Below the pieces are notes generated by a model. That model was not told the origin of the DNA. It did not search any database and saw only the letters and a program-made list of their open reading frames with translations. A program made the position numbers and the translations under genes. Shown piece by piece: positions 55,819 to 64,000 of a stretch of DNA of 64,000 nt; the stretch's first letter is position 1, and each line of letters opens with the position of its first letter. Source of the stretch: Piscibacillus salipiscarius JCM 13188. GTDB lineage: Bacteria; Bacillota; Bacilli; Bacillales; Alkalibacillaceae. Location: NCBI RefSeq assembly GCF_001311865.1, contig NZ_BBCD01000002.1:124001-188000 (forward strand). The letters run 5' to 3'.

Positions 55819-56698
55819 TTAATAATGAATTTTCCTATCTAAATATAGATAATTAAATGCTGTAATACTTAACATGACAACAATCAAAATGACCGTCAGC
55901 ACAGCTGCCTTACCTAAGTCCCAGTTCGTAAACGCCACTTCGTAAATATGATAAAGCAGAAGGTTACTCGCATTATCCGGCCCGCCCTTTGTCATAATGT
56001 ATAGATGGTCGACATTCTTAAACGAATTCGTAATCGCAACAATCATGACAAATAGCGTTGTCGGCATTAATAACGGAAACGTCACATGTCTAAACATCTG
56101 CCATGGTGAAGCCCCTTCCATAACGGCCGCTTCATACACATCACGTGGCAAGTTTTGCAGGCCAGCTAAGTAAAATATCATGAAAAATCCAGCGTCTTTC
56201 CAAATAATCATGATGATCATCGCGACCATGACAAAACCAGGATCCCCTAGCCAATTCGGGCCACTTGTCCCAAACATTTGTAGAAATTTATCTAATAGAC
56301 CATACTGCGGGGTATAAATAAATAGCCAAATGTTCGCAACCGCAATAAGCGGAATGACGGTCGGATAAAAGAAAGACGTCCTAAGTAGCGCACTGCCTTT
56401 CATCCTCTTGTTTAGCCAAATCGCCAAATACATTGCCAAAAAGATACTCGTCGGAACCGTCCCGATCATAAACAGCAAATTATTTACCATCACTTTTGCG
56501 AAAATTTCATCCGTAAAAACTTCTTTGTACTGATCAAGACCAGAAAACTCAAGCCTCGTCATCGGCCCGCTATAAAAACTGAGCTGAAGCGACTTTAATG
56601 TTGGGTAAAAGGTAAATAGCGTTAGAAATATAAATGACGGTAGTAATAGCGTATACGCAAAGATATTTTCCTTAAAAAATAAATTTAAACTTTTTCAT
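55819..56698 (-). CDS. Carbohydrate ABC transporter permease (MalF/UgpA type), frameshifted
   Basis: About 293 residues after repair, six helices. The EAA loop is VYEAAVMEGASPWQMFRHVTFPLLMPTTLF near residue 190-218, and NWLGDPGFVMVAMIIMIIW lies near residue 150. The T-run near 56677 (six read as five) joins MKKFKFIFKENIFAYTLLLPSF to the rest. AGGAGG precedes the ATG but with a long 16-nt spacing. It forms a heterodimer with the other permease. Confidence 0.86.
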
Positions 56699-56736
56699 AA
56701 AAAAGTGGCCGAAACCTCCTCTCAGCCAAAAATTTG

Positions 56737-56761
56737 GAGAAGCCTGGAGCCCAGGCCTCTC
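56737..56761 (-). terminator. Hairpin between the binding-protein and permease genes
   Basis: AGAaGCCTGG/CCAGGCcTCT with loop AGC, right after the binding-protein stop and before AAATTTTTGG on the minus strand. It probably attenuates transcription into the permease genes, as in the TRAP operon at 3.1 kb. Confidence 0.6.
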
Positions 56762-56763
56762 AC

Positions 56764-58028
56764 TTATTCCTGAAATGGTGCTAAAACTTCTTCTGCTTTC
56801 GATTGTGCGTCATTAAACGCTTCGTCCACCGTGCTCTGCCCCGTTAACACCGACTGAATCGCGTCGTTAAAGATCTTCTGAACCTCACCGTTTTGGTACG
56901 TCGCAAGCTCACTATCGGCATACTCTAACTGATCACGTGCCACTAACGCACTTGGAAATTCCTCAACATAAGAGCTTAACTCTTCAGTTTCATAAGCTGA
57001 TTCGCGCGTGCCACATAACCCGTTTCAATCGACCACTTCGCAACCTGCTCTGGTTTTGTTAAAAACTCAATAAACTTAATGGCCGCTTCACGATTCTTTT
57101 CTGGAATATCTTTAAACAAATAAATATTTCCTCCGCCAGTTGGTGATCCGTACTGCTCGTTTGCTGGTAAGAACGACACACCGAAATCAAACTCTGCGTT
57201 CGATTTAACGTTCGTTAAATTACCAGTCGTATGGTACATCATCGCTGTTTTCCCGCTTAAAAAGTCTGAAGGAACCGTCCCCCACTCAATAACTCCTTCA
57301 GGCATCACCTCGTGATCTTGACTTAAGCTAAGCCAGTACTCCATCGCTTCTTTAGAATGAGGTGCATCAAAGTAAACCTCTTTACCATCCTCAGACATAA
57401 TATTTCCTTCTGTCTGAAGCGCAAGTGCCTGGAACATCCAGTACTGATAACCGGTACTTGGAATCTCGAGGCCCCACTGGTCATCCGTTGTTAACTTCTT
57501 ACTATACTCAACTAGTTCATCCCAGTTCTCAGGAGGCTGCTCAGGATCAAGACCCGCTTCCTTGAACTTATCTTTGTTGTAGTAAAGAACGATTGTGCTT
57601 CGCTGGAACGGAATACTCCATACTTGATCGCCAACCTGTGAATTTGCCATAAACGCATCATAGTAATCATCGAAATAATCTTCACCAAAAAGTGGCGTCA
57701 TCTCTTCTATCACGTCATTTTCAAGTAAGGTAAACAAATCAATTGAGAATAGAACCGCAAGCTCTGGTGGATTGCCACCTTGAACCGATGCCATTACCTG
57801 AGTCATCGTTTCAGAATAGCTTCCTCCAAAGTTCGCATTGACCTTTATATCTGGATTTTCCTCTTCAAAATCCGCAACCAATTCATCAACTAAATTCGCA
57901 ATATCGCCACCAACCGCAACCGGGAAGTAAAAATCAATTTCCGTCACATCATCTGCAGAATCACTATTACAAGCAGCTAATACTAAACTTAAAAACAAAA
58001 TCAATAAGACACTGAGCCATCGACGCAT
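56764..58028 (-). CDS. Sugar ABC transporter substrate-binding lipoprotein (family 1, UgpB-like), frameshifted
   Basis: About 421 residues. Lipoprotein signal with lipobox LAAC near residue 20; the mature part has TEIDFYFPVAVGGDIANLVDELVADFEEENPDIKVNANFGGSY, VDGEEEMTPLFGEDY region and WSIPFQRSTIVLYYNKDKFKEAGLDPEQPPENWDELVE, all typical of family 1 binding proteins. The frame breaks near 56999 in CGCGCG, after TGYVAR; one base restores ESAYETEELSSYVEE and carries it to 56764. I chose ATG 58028 after GGAGGG. The substrate is unknown. Confidence 0.86.
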
Positions 58029-58092
58029 TTTGTTTCCCTCCTCAATAAACAAGCTTCACTAAACTATATGAACAAAAGACCTATTTTATTTG

Positions 58093-58122
58093 CAAAAAAT
58101 AGAGCTCTGTTAATCAGAACTC
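58093..58122 (-). terminator. Terminator after the HAD phosphatase gene
   Basis: AGAGcTCTG/CAGAaCTCT with loop TTAAT or the complement; ATTTTTTGC follows on the minus strand. It overlaps the last codons if the frame is repaired. It would insulate the ABC operon. Confidence 0.6.
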
Positions 58123-58878
58123 TTCAAATCTGCAATACTATTTAATATATATGTAGGTTTAATCTCCGACTGAGCCACATCCGCCCTCTTCGTAATCCCC
58201 CGTTAACACTAAAACACTATTAACCCCATTTTCATTTCCCATTAAAATATCCGTCTCAAGACGATCGCCAATCATATAACATTGATTAGGGGGTAATTTT
58301 AGAACTTCTTCTGTGACATACTGCATCATGAGTCTTGAGGGCTTGCCAGCAATGTAATCAATTGTCTTCCCTGTCGCGCCTTCAATGGCACCAATCATTG
58401 CCTCGCAGTCAGGAATTTCACCTTCTTTAGTTGGACAAGTCCTGTCAGGATTCGTAGCTATAATTTTCGCTCCATTCTGGTAAGCCTCGTAAGCTTGTGA
58501 TAGCTTTTCATAGTTGAATTCGTGGTCCCAGCCAATGACGACGTAATATGCTTCTCGAGGATTGTTAGTGATTTGAATTCCCTCTTCGGTTAACTCTTCA
58601 AAAAGAGGCTTTTCTCCAATAACAAGTGCTTTGCCAGGCTTTCCTTGGAGAAATTTTGCCGTAATAAAATTCGAGTTGATGACATCTTCAATCGTGCACT
58701 CAATCCCCATCTTGTTTAATTTCTCTACATAATCCGAGCGACGCGCGATGGACTTATTGGTTAAGAAAACGACCTTATGCCCCTGGGCTTTTAGCTCGTT
58801 GATCGTTTTGGCCGCGCCATCAATCGGCTCGTCATCTAAATAAACCGTCCCATCAAGATCAAATATGTACCCTTTCAT
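58110..58878 (-). CDS. HAD-IIA phosphatase (NagD/AraL-like), frameshifted
   Basis: About 256 residues after repair. The HAD nucleophile motif YIFDLDGTVYLDD is at residue 4, VVFLTNKSIARR (motif II, threonine) at residue 36, IAGKPSRLMM (lysine) near residue 180, and GDRLETDILMGNENG (motif IV) near residue 205. Class IIA caps include NagD, AraL and p-nitrophenylphosphatases. The five-G run near 58193 read as four gives LTGITKRADVAQSEIKPTYI and stop at 58110. It lies just upstream of the sugar ABC genes and may dephosphorylate sugar phosphates. Confidence 0.85.
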
Positions 58879-58930
58879 ACAGGCCTCAACTCCTCTTAAT
58901 AGATTATGAGGAATTGAGACTTACTATGAA

Positions 58931-59077
58931 TCTCCTTTTGCATTCGCGAGCTTTCTATTTAAGTTAGCAGCTCCCCTATTTCGATTCAAATCGTTCCTAT
59001 TTGTGTTCTCGTGCTCCCTATTTACACTTAGCGCTTCCCTATTTTCGTTGATGCTATCTTTAACGACCTTTCGCTCC
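58931..59077. repeat. 21-nt phased intergenic array, family A, locus 4
   Basis: Seven consecutive units of exactly 21 nt, core TCCCTATTTACATT, with a partial eighth. It lies between the HAD gene start and the EamA terminator. Confidence 0.88.
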
Positions 59078-59111
59078 GCTAATGACATTCACGTATGTTC
59101 CATCCAAAACA

Positions 59112-59140
59112 AAAACTGACCGCCATTGCGATCAGTTTTC
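59112..59140 (-). terminator. Terminator of the EamA transporter gene
   Basis: AAAACTGAcCGC/GCGaTCAGTTTT with loop CATT, just after the stop; T-rich sequence follows on the minus strand. Confidence 0.7.
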
Positions 59141-59153
59141 CCATTTTACTCAT

Positions 59154-60070
59154 TCACTTCGCTAAAGATTCACGCCGCTTTTTCCTTTTCAACAATAAAT
59201 ACTCCAAAGCACCTGTCCCGAAGAATACACCTATCAGGATGAGGAGAAAACCGAAAGCGTGGCTCAAGGTGACGGCTTCATTTAGGAAAATAGCGGACCC
59301 AACGATTGCGAATAAGGTATTCAAGTTTATGAAAATAGCACTCTCAGCAGGGCCGACTTTAGTTATGGAAAAGTTATACGTCATATGTCCGAAAGCAGTG
59401 GCTAGAACAGCACTGAATAAAAGATGAGTGCAAGCTTCCAGTCTATAAGTCTCGTGATTTCAGATACATTTGAGCCAAAGCCTTGACTGATTATAAAATA
59501 AATACTGAACCGAAGACCATCATATAACCTGTCGCAAGGCGAGGGTCAAAGGTCGGTTTCAGCTTACTGATCATCACAAAGCTAAAGCCTTGTACTAAAA
59601 TCCCAAGGAAGACGAAAAAGTCACCTAGTGAAACGCCACCGAATCCTCCAGACCCAGCAACGTTCGCAACCACAACACCTGCAAAACCGATAAAAAACCC
59701 TAATACTCGAACCTTTGAGACACGTTGTCTCAATAACAAGACAGCCATCATCATCGTCACAAGCGGTGTTAGACCTAAAATCAAGCTCGCATTAACTCCA
59801 GTTGTCATATCGAACCCGACGGCAATAAAAATATGATGCAAAATAACATTAAAAATCGAAAGACCGAATATGACTAGCCATTCATGCTTCATCGGCCACC
59901 TCAAAATTCCCATGAACCAACAAGCAATAAGCACTGCAACGCCTGCTGTCATAATACGGAATGAGGTTAATAACATTGGATCAATTGCATCGACTAGAAT
60001 TTTTAACGCTGAAACATTTAAGCCCCCACATGAGCATAACGAGCAATAATAATACATAAATCTTAATCAT
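59154..60070 (-). CDS. EamA-family (DMT) permease, frameshifted
   Basis: About 305 residues after repair. Ten helices in two EamA halves, each beginning near a hydrophobic helix (LLLVMLMWGLNVSALKILVD; FVFLGILVQGFSFVMISKL). Motifs VGFDMTTGVNASLILGLTPLVTMMMAVLLLRQR and KVGPAESAIFINLNTLFAIVGSAIFLNEAVTLSHAFGFLLILIGV are typical. Breaks lie near 60032 (one extra A) and between 59400 and 59498. Such proteins export amino acids or metabolites; no substrate is indicated. Confidence 0.83.
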
Positions 60071-60160
60071 GATTACACCCGATTTCTAAGTTGATTCTAT
60101 TACTTTAACAAATCATGCTTAGTCAAACAAGAATAGTTAACGCTTATATTCAACAACACA

Positions 60161-60199
60161 AAAAACCACTGCTGAAAATTAATTTCAGCAGTGGTTTTT
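60161..60199 (-). terminator. Strong terminator of the hypothetical membrane gene
   Basis: Stem of about 17 bp AAAAACCACTGCTGAAA/TTTCAGCAGTGGTTTTT with loop ATTAA. Confidence 0.85.
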
Positions 60200-60209
60200 C
60201 CTTAAAATT

Positions 60210-60530
60210 TTAAGCAGTCACTTCAGAAGCCTTCTTTTTACTATTAAGAGACAGAATACCATCTACTAATAAGCAAATAAACGCAGCCCAATGTAAGACC
60301 ATGCCTAAACCTGGAATTACACCAAGGGTACTAGCAACAATACCTACAACTGGTCCCCATACTGGTGCGTTTCTTTTCTTAGATAATACCAATGTAACAA
60401 TATGATAAATTAACATGAATAATAGCGGCGTCCATAGAAGTGTTAAAATAAGTCCTCCACCAAAACCTGGAATACCTAAGAAAAATTCTAAACCTGAACC
60501 TATTAATTTTAATACACCTGCAACTACCAT
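60210..60530 (-). CDS. Small membrane protein, 106 aa
   Basis: Three hydrophobic segments (residues 5-30, 36-50, 58-92) with KKRN between helix 2 and 3 and a charged KKKASEVTA tail. A glycine-rich first helix (FFLGIPGFGGGLILTLL) may pack tightly. I do not recognise the family; it looks like DUF4870-type or similar small membrane proteins. AGGGGGG is 6 nt before the ATG. Confidence 0.7.
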   Translation of the reverse strand: MVVAGVLKLIGSGLEFFLGIPGFGGGLILTLLWTPLLFMLIYHIVTLVLSKKRNAPVWGPVVGIVASTLGVIPGLGMVLHWAAFICLLVDGILSLNSKKKASEVTA

Positions 60531-60730
60531 TTTTATCCCCCCTAGTTAAATATTGAATCAATAAGTATATATTACCATATTAATAATAAAAAACAACATT
60601 ATTTTACAAATAATATTATTTTTATACATCTTATTACTCAAAATTAGCTATATCAGAAGCTATATTTTTAGTTTTTTGGGCATTTATATCTACATCTAAT
60701 GAATGCACAAACTATATCAAGTTAAGAAAA

Positions 60731-60757
60731 AAAGCAAAGCGATGTTCGCCTTGCTTC
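60731..60757 (-). terminator. Terminator of the YkvA-like gene
   Basis: AAGCAAaGCGA/TCGCcTTGCTT with loop TGT, 6 nt after the stop codon. Confidence 0.7.
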
Positions 60758-60762
60758 ATTAA

Positions 60763-61146
60763 TTATAATTTATTATCAATCTCCGACGTATCCACATCTT
60801 CTCCGAACCATTCTTCGATCTTGCCTCTTGCTTTTGATTTTACATCATCATCTATATAACCCGTTACCTGATAGATGGCAGTAATTAAAATCGTGAGGTC
60901 ATCCGTATAGCCAATTCCGACGAACGCATCAGGCAAGAGGTCAACTGGTAGTATGAAATAACCTAATGCACCAAGAATGGTCGCCTTTACCTTTTTCGGT
61001 ATTTCAGGTTTTTGCAAGGTATAATATAACAAAAGTACCGCATATATCGCTGATGCTCCAGCCTTTTTCGCAACGCGGCGTACTTTATTCCAAAGCTTGT
61101 CCTCTGAATAATGCTCTTGATGTTGCTGTATATTTTGCTCGTTCAA
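60763..61146 (-). CDS. DUF1232 (YkvA) family protein
   Basis: 127-residue protein with the DUF1232 signature ATILGALGYFILPVDLLPDAFVGIGYTDDL near residue 60-90, including the LPVDLLPD core. It is preceded by helices with a KKAGASAIYAVLLLYYTLQ hydrophobic stretch. These small membrane-associated proteins have no confirmed function. TTG at 61146 is 8 nt after GGAGG, so I prefer it to the GTG at 61155, which overlaps the ribosome site. Confidence 0.85.
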   Translation of the reverse strand: MNEQNIQQHQEHYSEDKLWNKVRRVAKKAGASAIYAVLLLYYTLQKPEIPKKVKATILGALGYFILPVDLLPDAFVGIGYTDDLTILITAIYQVTGYIDDDVKSKARGKIEEWFGEDVDTSEIDNKL

Positions 61147-61224
61147 GTGAGGCACCTCCGTTAGTTATTTCCATATGTCAATAGTGTTAATTTACCCCTT
61201 AAAAGGTATAGTTAAGCATATTTA

Positions 61225-61796
61225 TTAATACTCATCCGCACTCTCAATATAAGCCTGCTCTTCTTCATCACTTAGCACACCTGTTGCATAGCCAATCGTC
61301 CCGCCTTTAAGGTCCCAAATGGCGTTGTGGTCATCGTCTGCTTGCGTGAAATCACCTGCAGCCCAGCGGTTAAGTATTGATTGGTAAACATCATAATGGC
61401 TTAAATTGTCTTTTGAAGCTTCAATCCCCTGCTGCAACCACTTAATCCGCTCATCTGTAATAAGATAAAATCCCCACTTTTCATCCGCTTCAACTTTTGG
61501 TGTGACATTTCATGTATATAATCCTGTACTTGGGTATCATCTAATGCTTTGGCTTCAAGATCATCACCAAACGGATTTAGGTTCTCAGCATTTTCAGCAT
61601 TCTCAAACTTTTCCTCTGACAACTCAGTCACCTTTTTCTCCTCTTCTTTTTCATCAGACTGTTTATCTTCTGCCTCCGGTTCCTTAGGATCATCTGCCAT
61701 TTGCTCATCAAGTACATAACCGACTCCAAAGAAAAGTCCGACTCCAAGCCCCAGTACGACTACGGTTCCGATAAGCCATTTCAAGACTGTCTTCAA
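61225..61796 (-). CDS. DUF6241-type membrane-anchored protein, frameshifted
   Basis: About 190 residues after repair. One N-terminal transmembrane helix (residues 5-28), a Glu/Lys-rich linker, then a soluble domain with NPFGDDLEAKALDDTQVQDYIHEMSHQKV, WGFYLITDERIKWLQQGI and WDLKGGTIGYATGVLSDEEEQAYI. This matches a Bacillus family annotated DUF6241. The frame breaks near 61497 (one A). It starts with TTG at 61796 after GGGGGA. Function unknown. Confidence 0.8.
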
Positions 61797-61918
61797 GCAA
61801 AATTCCCCCTTACTTTACCTATTATTACTTTACCATAATTTTACTAGTAATGACAGATTATCACTAGTACAGGTGAGACTTTATGATTAGGTTTGTCCAC
61901 AAATCCCTTAATATTAAA

Positions 61919-61945
61919 ACTGACCCGCCAATAAGCAGGTCAGTG
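61919..61945 (-). terminator. Terminator of the 276-aa hypothetical gene
   Basis: ACTGACCcGC/GCaGGTCAGT with loop CAATAA. It overlaps the stop codon; the T-run on the minus strand is short. Confidence 0.6.
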
Positions 61946-62767
61946 ATTCTTCCTAATAATAAACTTCCTCTGGTAGCTTAAAAAGCACATCGTATATTCC
62001 TCAATCCTCGTTTCAGTCTGCACATCCTGATATAAATTTCTCATATGCTCATCAATCCTAAAGTTCTCAGCAATAAGAGTATCTATCATGAGCTTTAATT
62101 GTTTTTGGTTATTTAGAATTTCATTGGTAAGTGAACAAGTACGGAAGAATTTTTGAAGAAGGTTAAATTTCCAAATGGTTAATCTGTGGTGTCCCTGTTT
62201 TGGTAAGATTGCTTTTTCATATAAAATGTCTTTTACTTCAGTTGGAATGACTTGGCTAGATGCGATTCGTTCGACAAGACTTCTTGCCCCAACCATCACA
62301 GAAAGCTTTTCGATATGACTTGGGATGTTACGATGAACCAAATATTTTTTCAAATCACTTGGCCTATAGTATTTATCATCCGAAAGCTCCGCACATATGT
62401 CCTCCAGCGTATAATCAAATTTATTCATAAGTTTCTTAATAATCGTGTGTTTAAACAACCATTTAGTTGAGTACTTTTCCACAGTTAGACCTATACGAAG
62501 TAAGTAGATAAGCCTGTCACGTTCACCTTTTTCTGGGTATACCTCACACATCACTTTTCGATCCGGGTCTAACAATTGTAATGCTTTGTGATATCTAAAG
62601 TTTTCAAGTAGATGCATCTGCTTATTCGAATCCAGCTCTACCTTTAATAAAACATCGCCAAACCTTTTGTTAAAACCCTCAACCAATTGCCGGGCATCCC
62701 TCTCTCCCATTTTCTCTTGATACAGCGAACTAATTTGCTTTACCTGCAAGACAACTCTAGATGCCAT
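61940..62767 (-). CDS. Hypothetical protein, about 275 aa
   Basis: I do not recognise this protein. It is largely alpha-helical, soluble and basic. A segment near residue 105-165 (DYTLEDICAELSDDKYYRPSDLKKYLVHRNIPSHIEKLSVMVGARSLVERI) looks like a helix-rich DNA- or RNA-binding region. MASRVVLQVKQISSLYQEKMGERDARQLVEGF starts it. I chose ATG 62767 after AGGGGTGA. It is divergent from the coiled-coil gene at 62.9 kb. Confidence 0.68.
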   Translation of the reverse strand: MASRVVLQVKQISSLYQEKMGERDARQLVEGFNKRFGDVLLKVELDSNKQMHLLENFRYHKALQLLDPDRKVMCEVYPEKGERDRLIYLLRIGLTVEKYSTKWLFKHTIIKKLMNKFDYTLEDICAELSDDKYYRPSDLKKYLVHRNIPSHIEKLSVMVGARSLVERIASSQVIPTEVKDILYEKAILPKQGHHRLTIWKFNLLQKFFRTCSLTNEILNNQKQLKLMIDTLIAENFRIDEHMRNLYQDVQTETRIEEYTMCFLSYQRKFIIRKNH

Positions 62768-62831
62768 TCGCTTCACCCCTAATCTAGTTTATGACACCAC
62801 TAGCCTGTCTCATTATCAACTTTTACCATTT

Positions 62832-62849
62832 AATCAAACGTTTGTTTGA
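62832..62849. promoter_or_regulatory. TetR-like palindrome, left copy
   Basis: AATCAAACGTTTGTTTGA contains palindrome CAAACGTTTG. Its exact 18-nt reverse complement occurs at 63575-63592, on the other side of the coiled-coil gene. It lies in the divergent promoter region. Confidence 0.55.
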
Positions 62850-62948
62850 AACTGTTTTGTAAACTAATTGTAATATTTGTATTGAATTATCCAATATTAA
62901 CAAGTAAAATAAAGTCAGAATAGACGCACAATTAGGGGAGAAACTAAT

Positions 62949-63532
62949 ATGAGAAAGTTAGGATTTATTCTTATTTTATCTATTGCCCTAGGCTTCGGTT
63001 ACGGGATCATTCAATCTCAGGCAGACGACCACCAAGACATTATAGATCGTTTTTACAGCAATGAGGTGTCACTATCCGAACGAATGGCATATGAACTGCA
63101 CGTCATTGTAGACAGTATGCTGTGTGATTGTACAAATGAACTCGGTTATGCTCTACCAACTGGAGAGGGAATTAAGCTTGCGGTGAACCGTCGCATTACA
63201 TTTCTTGATGCTTCTAAAGAAGAAAAAATCAGTTAAAGCAGCTCGTTGAAAATTACGTTTCATTACCGGAAAATAGCCTTAGCATATGGGAATCCCGTAT
63301 TGATTCAATTAAAGAAGAACTCGAAAAAGAGAAGGCCAAAGATAAACGTGATCAAAACAAAATTGACGAACTAGAATCTGACCTTACTCGATATCAAGAC
63401 ATTTACAATAGTAATAAACAAACATTAAAAGTCGAGATTTTAGAGATACATAATTTAATAGAAAAAATCGACGACAGAATGAATGGATCTTATTTTGAAG
63501 ATGAACATGACCGAAAAGGGATTGATACATAA
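62949..63532 (+). CDS. Exported coiled-coil protein with Cys pair, frameshifted
   Basis: About 194 residues after repair. N-terminal signal peptide (residues 1-25, MRKLGFILILSIALGFGYGII), then a domain with DSMLCDCTNELGYALPTGEGIKLAVNRRI (two cysteines separated by one residue), then a long coiled coil (RIDSIKEELEKEKAKDKRDQNKIDELESDLTRYQDIYNSNKQTLK). The frame breaks near 63222 (one A). GGGGAG is 8 nt before the ATG. I do not recognise the family. It is likely exported. Confidence 0.72.
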
Positions 63533-63565
63533 AGCATTTGCGCTAAGGCGTAAGTGCTTTTTATT
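63533..63565 (+). terminator. Terminator of the coiled-coil gene
   Basis: AAAGCA...TGCTTT stem with an inner TTGCGC/GCGTAA, followed by TTTATT. Confidence 0.65.
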
Positions 63566-63574
63566 TACTCCAGC

Positions 63575-63592
63575 TCAAACAAACGTTTGATT
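63575..63592. promoter_or_regulatory. TetR-like palindrome, right copy
   Basis: TCAAACAAACGTTTGATT is the exact reverse complement of the left copy at 62832-62849. It lies just past the coiled-coil gene and before the next ATG. Confidence 0.55.
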
Positions 63593-63720
63593 GAAACGAC
63601 ACCCTTCATCACCCTCTCCTTCTTTTCTACCAAAATATTAAAAATAATCAATTAATTATAGTAAATTCCTTCCACTTATTCTACAATAGTAGACAAGTAC
63701 ATAGTTAAAGGATGAAACAG

Positions 63721-64000
63721 ATGCAGAACTACTTCTTTCGATTTTTCACAGATCTAGACGACCATATTTTTCGAATTAAACGTGCAGAAGACATTGAAAA
63801 AGTCTGGAAAGTTAGTCTATTACTCTTTCTTTCTACCATCATAATATACGTATGGATGGCATGGCTCGGAATGGGTACGAACCCGATTTCAAGCGTATTT
63901 ATGTCCGTGTCTGAAAGTAACTATAATGCATTGAAACTTTACTTCATAGCAGGTCGTGCTGTATTTGCCGTGCTCTTAGCAGCACTAATCCTCTATCTCA
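63721..64000 (+). CDS. Membrane protein, N-terminal part (runs off the window)
   Basis: First 93 residues of a protein starting MQNYFFRFFTDLDDHIFRI, with two membrane helices (WKVSLLLFLSTIIIYVWMAW; AGRAVFAVLLAALILYL). AAAGGATG is 6 nt before the ATG. Only the start is visible, so the family is unclear; Yip1-like proteins start similarly. Confidence 0.65.
   Translation, partial: MQNYFFRFFTDLDDHIFRIKRAEDIEKVWKVSLLLFLSTIIIYVWMAWLGMGTNPISSVFMSVSESNYNALKLYFIAGRAVFAVLLAALILYL

Noticed and set aside
13296-59077. The 21-nt arrays as CRISPR loci
   Set aside because: CRISPR repeats are 24-37 nt with spacers of similar length and no cas genes are present. Here the conserved core is 9-14 nt and the variable part only 7-12 nt.
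8058-63236. The split genes as genuine pseudogenes
   Set aside because: The breaks are single bases in homopolymers, repairs restore full conserved motifs, and regulatory signals are intact. Error is a better explanation until reads say otherwise.

Overview
The window is chromosomal DNA of a low-GC, spore-forming Bacillaceae, probably a halotolerant or alkaliphilic relative of Bacillus. The evidence is gene content and signals: YdaT- and YitT-type proteins, a Spo0E-type phosphatase, a SinI-like anti-repressor, YwrD-type gamma-glutamyltransferase, cre-like CcpA sites, sigma-A promoters, strong AGGAGG ribosome sites, and TRAP transporters. No phage, transposase, rRNA or tRNA was seen.

The window is mostly carbon catabolism, with most genes on the minus strand. 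(1) 0-7.7 kb: an aldonate cluster with galactonate dehydratase, KDPG/KDPGal aldolase, TRAP DctPQM and 6-phosphogluconate dehydrogenase, divergent from an RpiR regulator and gluconokinase. (2) 7.7-13.2 kb: a nested repeat element, two tandem SH3-amidases, an FAH-fold enzyme with an aldo/keto reductase, and a two-gene chromate transporter. (3) 13.7-17.5 kb: LacI regulator, rpiA, kdgK and a 2-hydroxyacid dehydrogenase, behind two LacI-type palindromes. (4) 17.6-25.7 kb: gamma-glutamyltransferase, stress-type small proteins, YitT, peroxiredoxin, an MFS exporter and a nucleoside hydrolase. (5) 25.7-28.2 kb: a c-di-GMP-I riboswitch leading a SinI-like micro-gene, divergent from a Crp/Fnr regulator and a permease. 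(6) 29.3-41.6 kb: two acid-degradation operons. One holds a dehydrogenase, thioesterase, permease and IclR; the other holds a CoA-transferase, TAXI-TRAP transporter and a full beta-oxidation set. (7) 41.8-44.5 kb: nitroreductase, secreted M28 peptidase, panD and a Spo0E-like gene. (8) 44.7-53.5 kb: a complete glucuronide/hexuronate regulon (uxaC, SDR reductase, uidA, KDPG aldolase, uxuA, a ROK repressor and a GPH symporter) with two promoter regions of identical design. (9) 54-64 kb: nitronate monooxygenase, a sugar ABC transporter with a HAD phosphatase, an EamA permease and several small or unknown proteins.

The pathways converge on 2-keto-3-deoxygluconate (KDG). Glucuronides enter through the GPH symporter and are processed by UidA, UxaC, the reductase and UxuA to KDG. 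KdgK at 14.7 kb phosphorylates it, and the aldolases at 0.4 and 45.7 kb cleave the product. Galactonate and gluconate feed the same or parallel routes.

Two features of the sequence matter to any reader. First, about 30 genes are broken by single-base indels, nearly all in homopolymers and nearly all repaired by one base. This looks like assembly error rather than gene decay, so split genes are given here as single features. Second, ten intergenic arrays share an almost exact 21-nt period but use four unrelated core sequences. I know of no description of them, and they are the most unusual structure here, together with the riboswitch-SinI unit.
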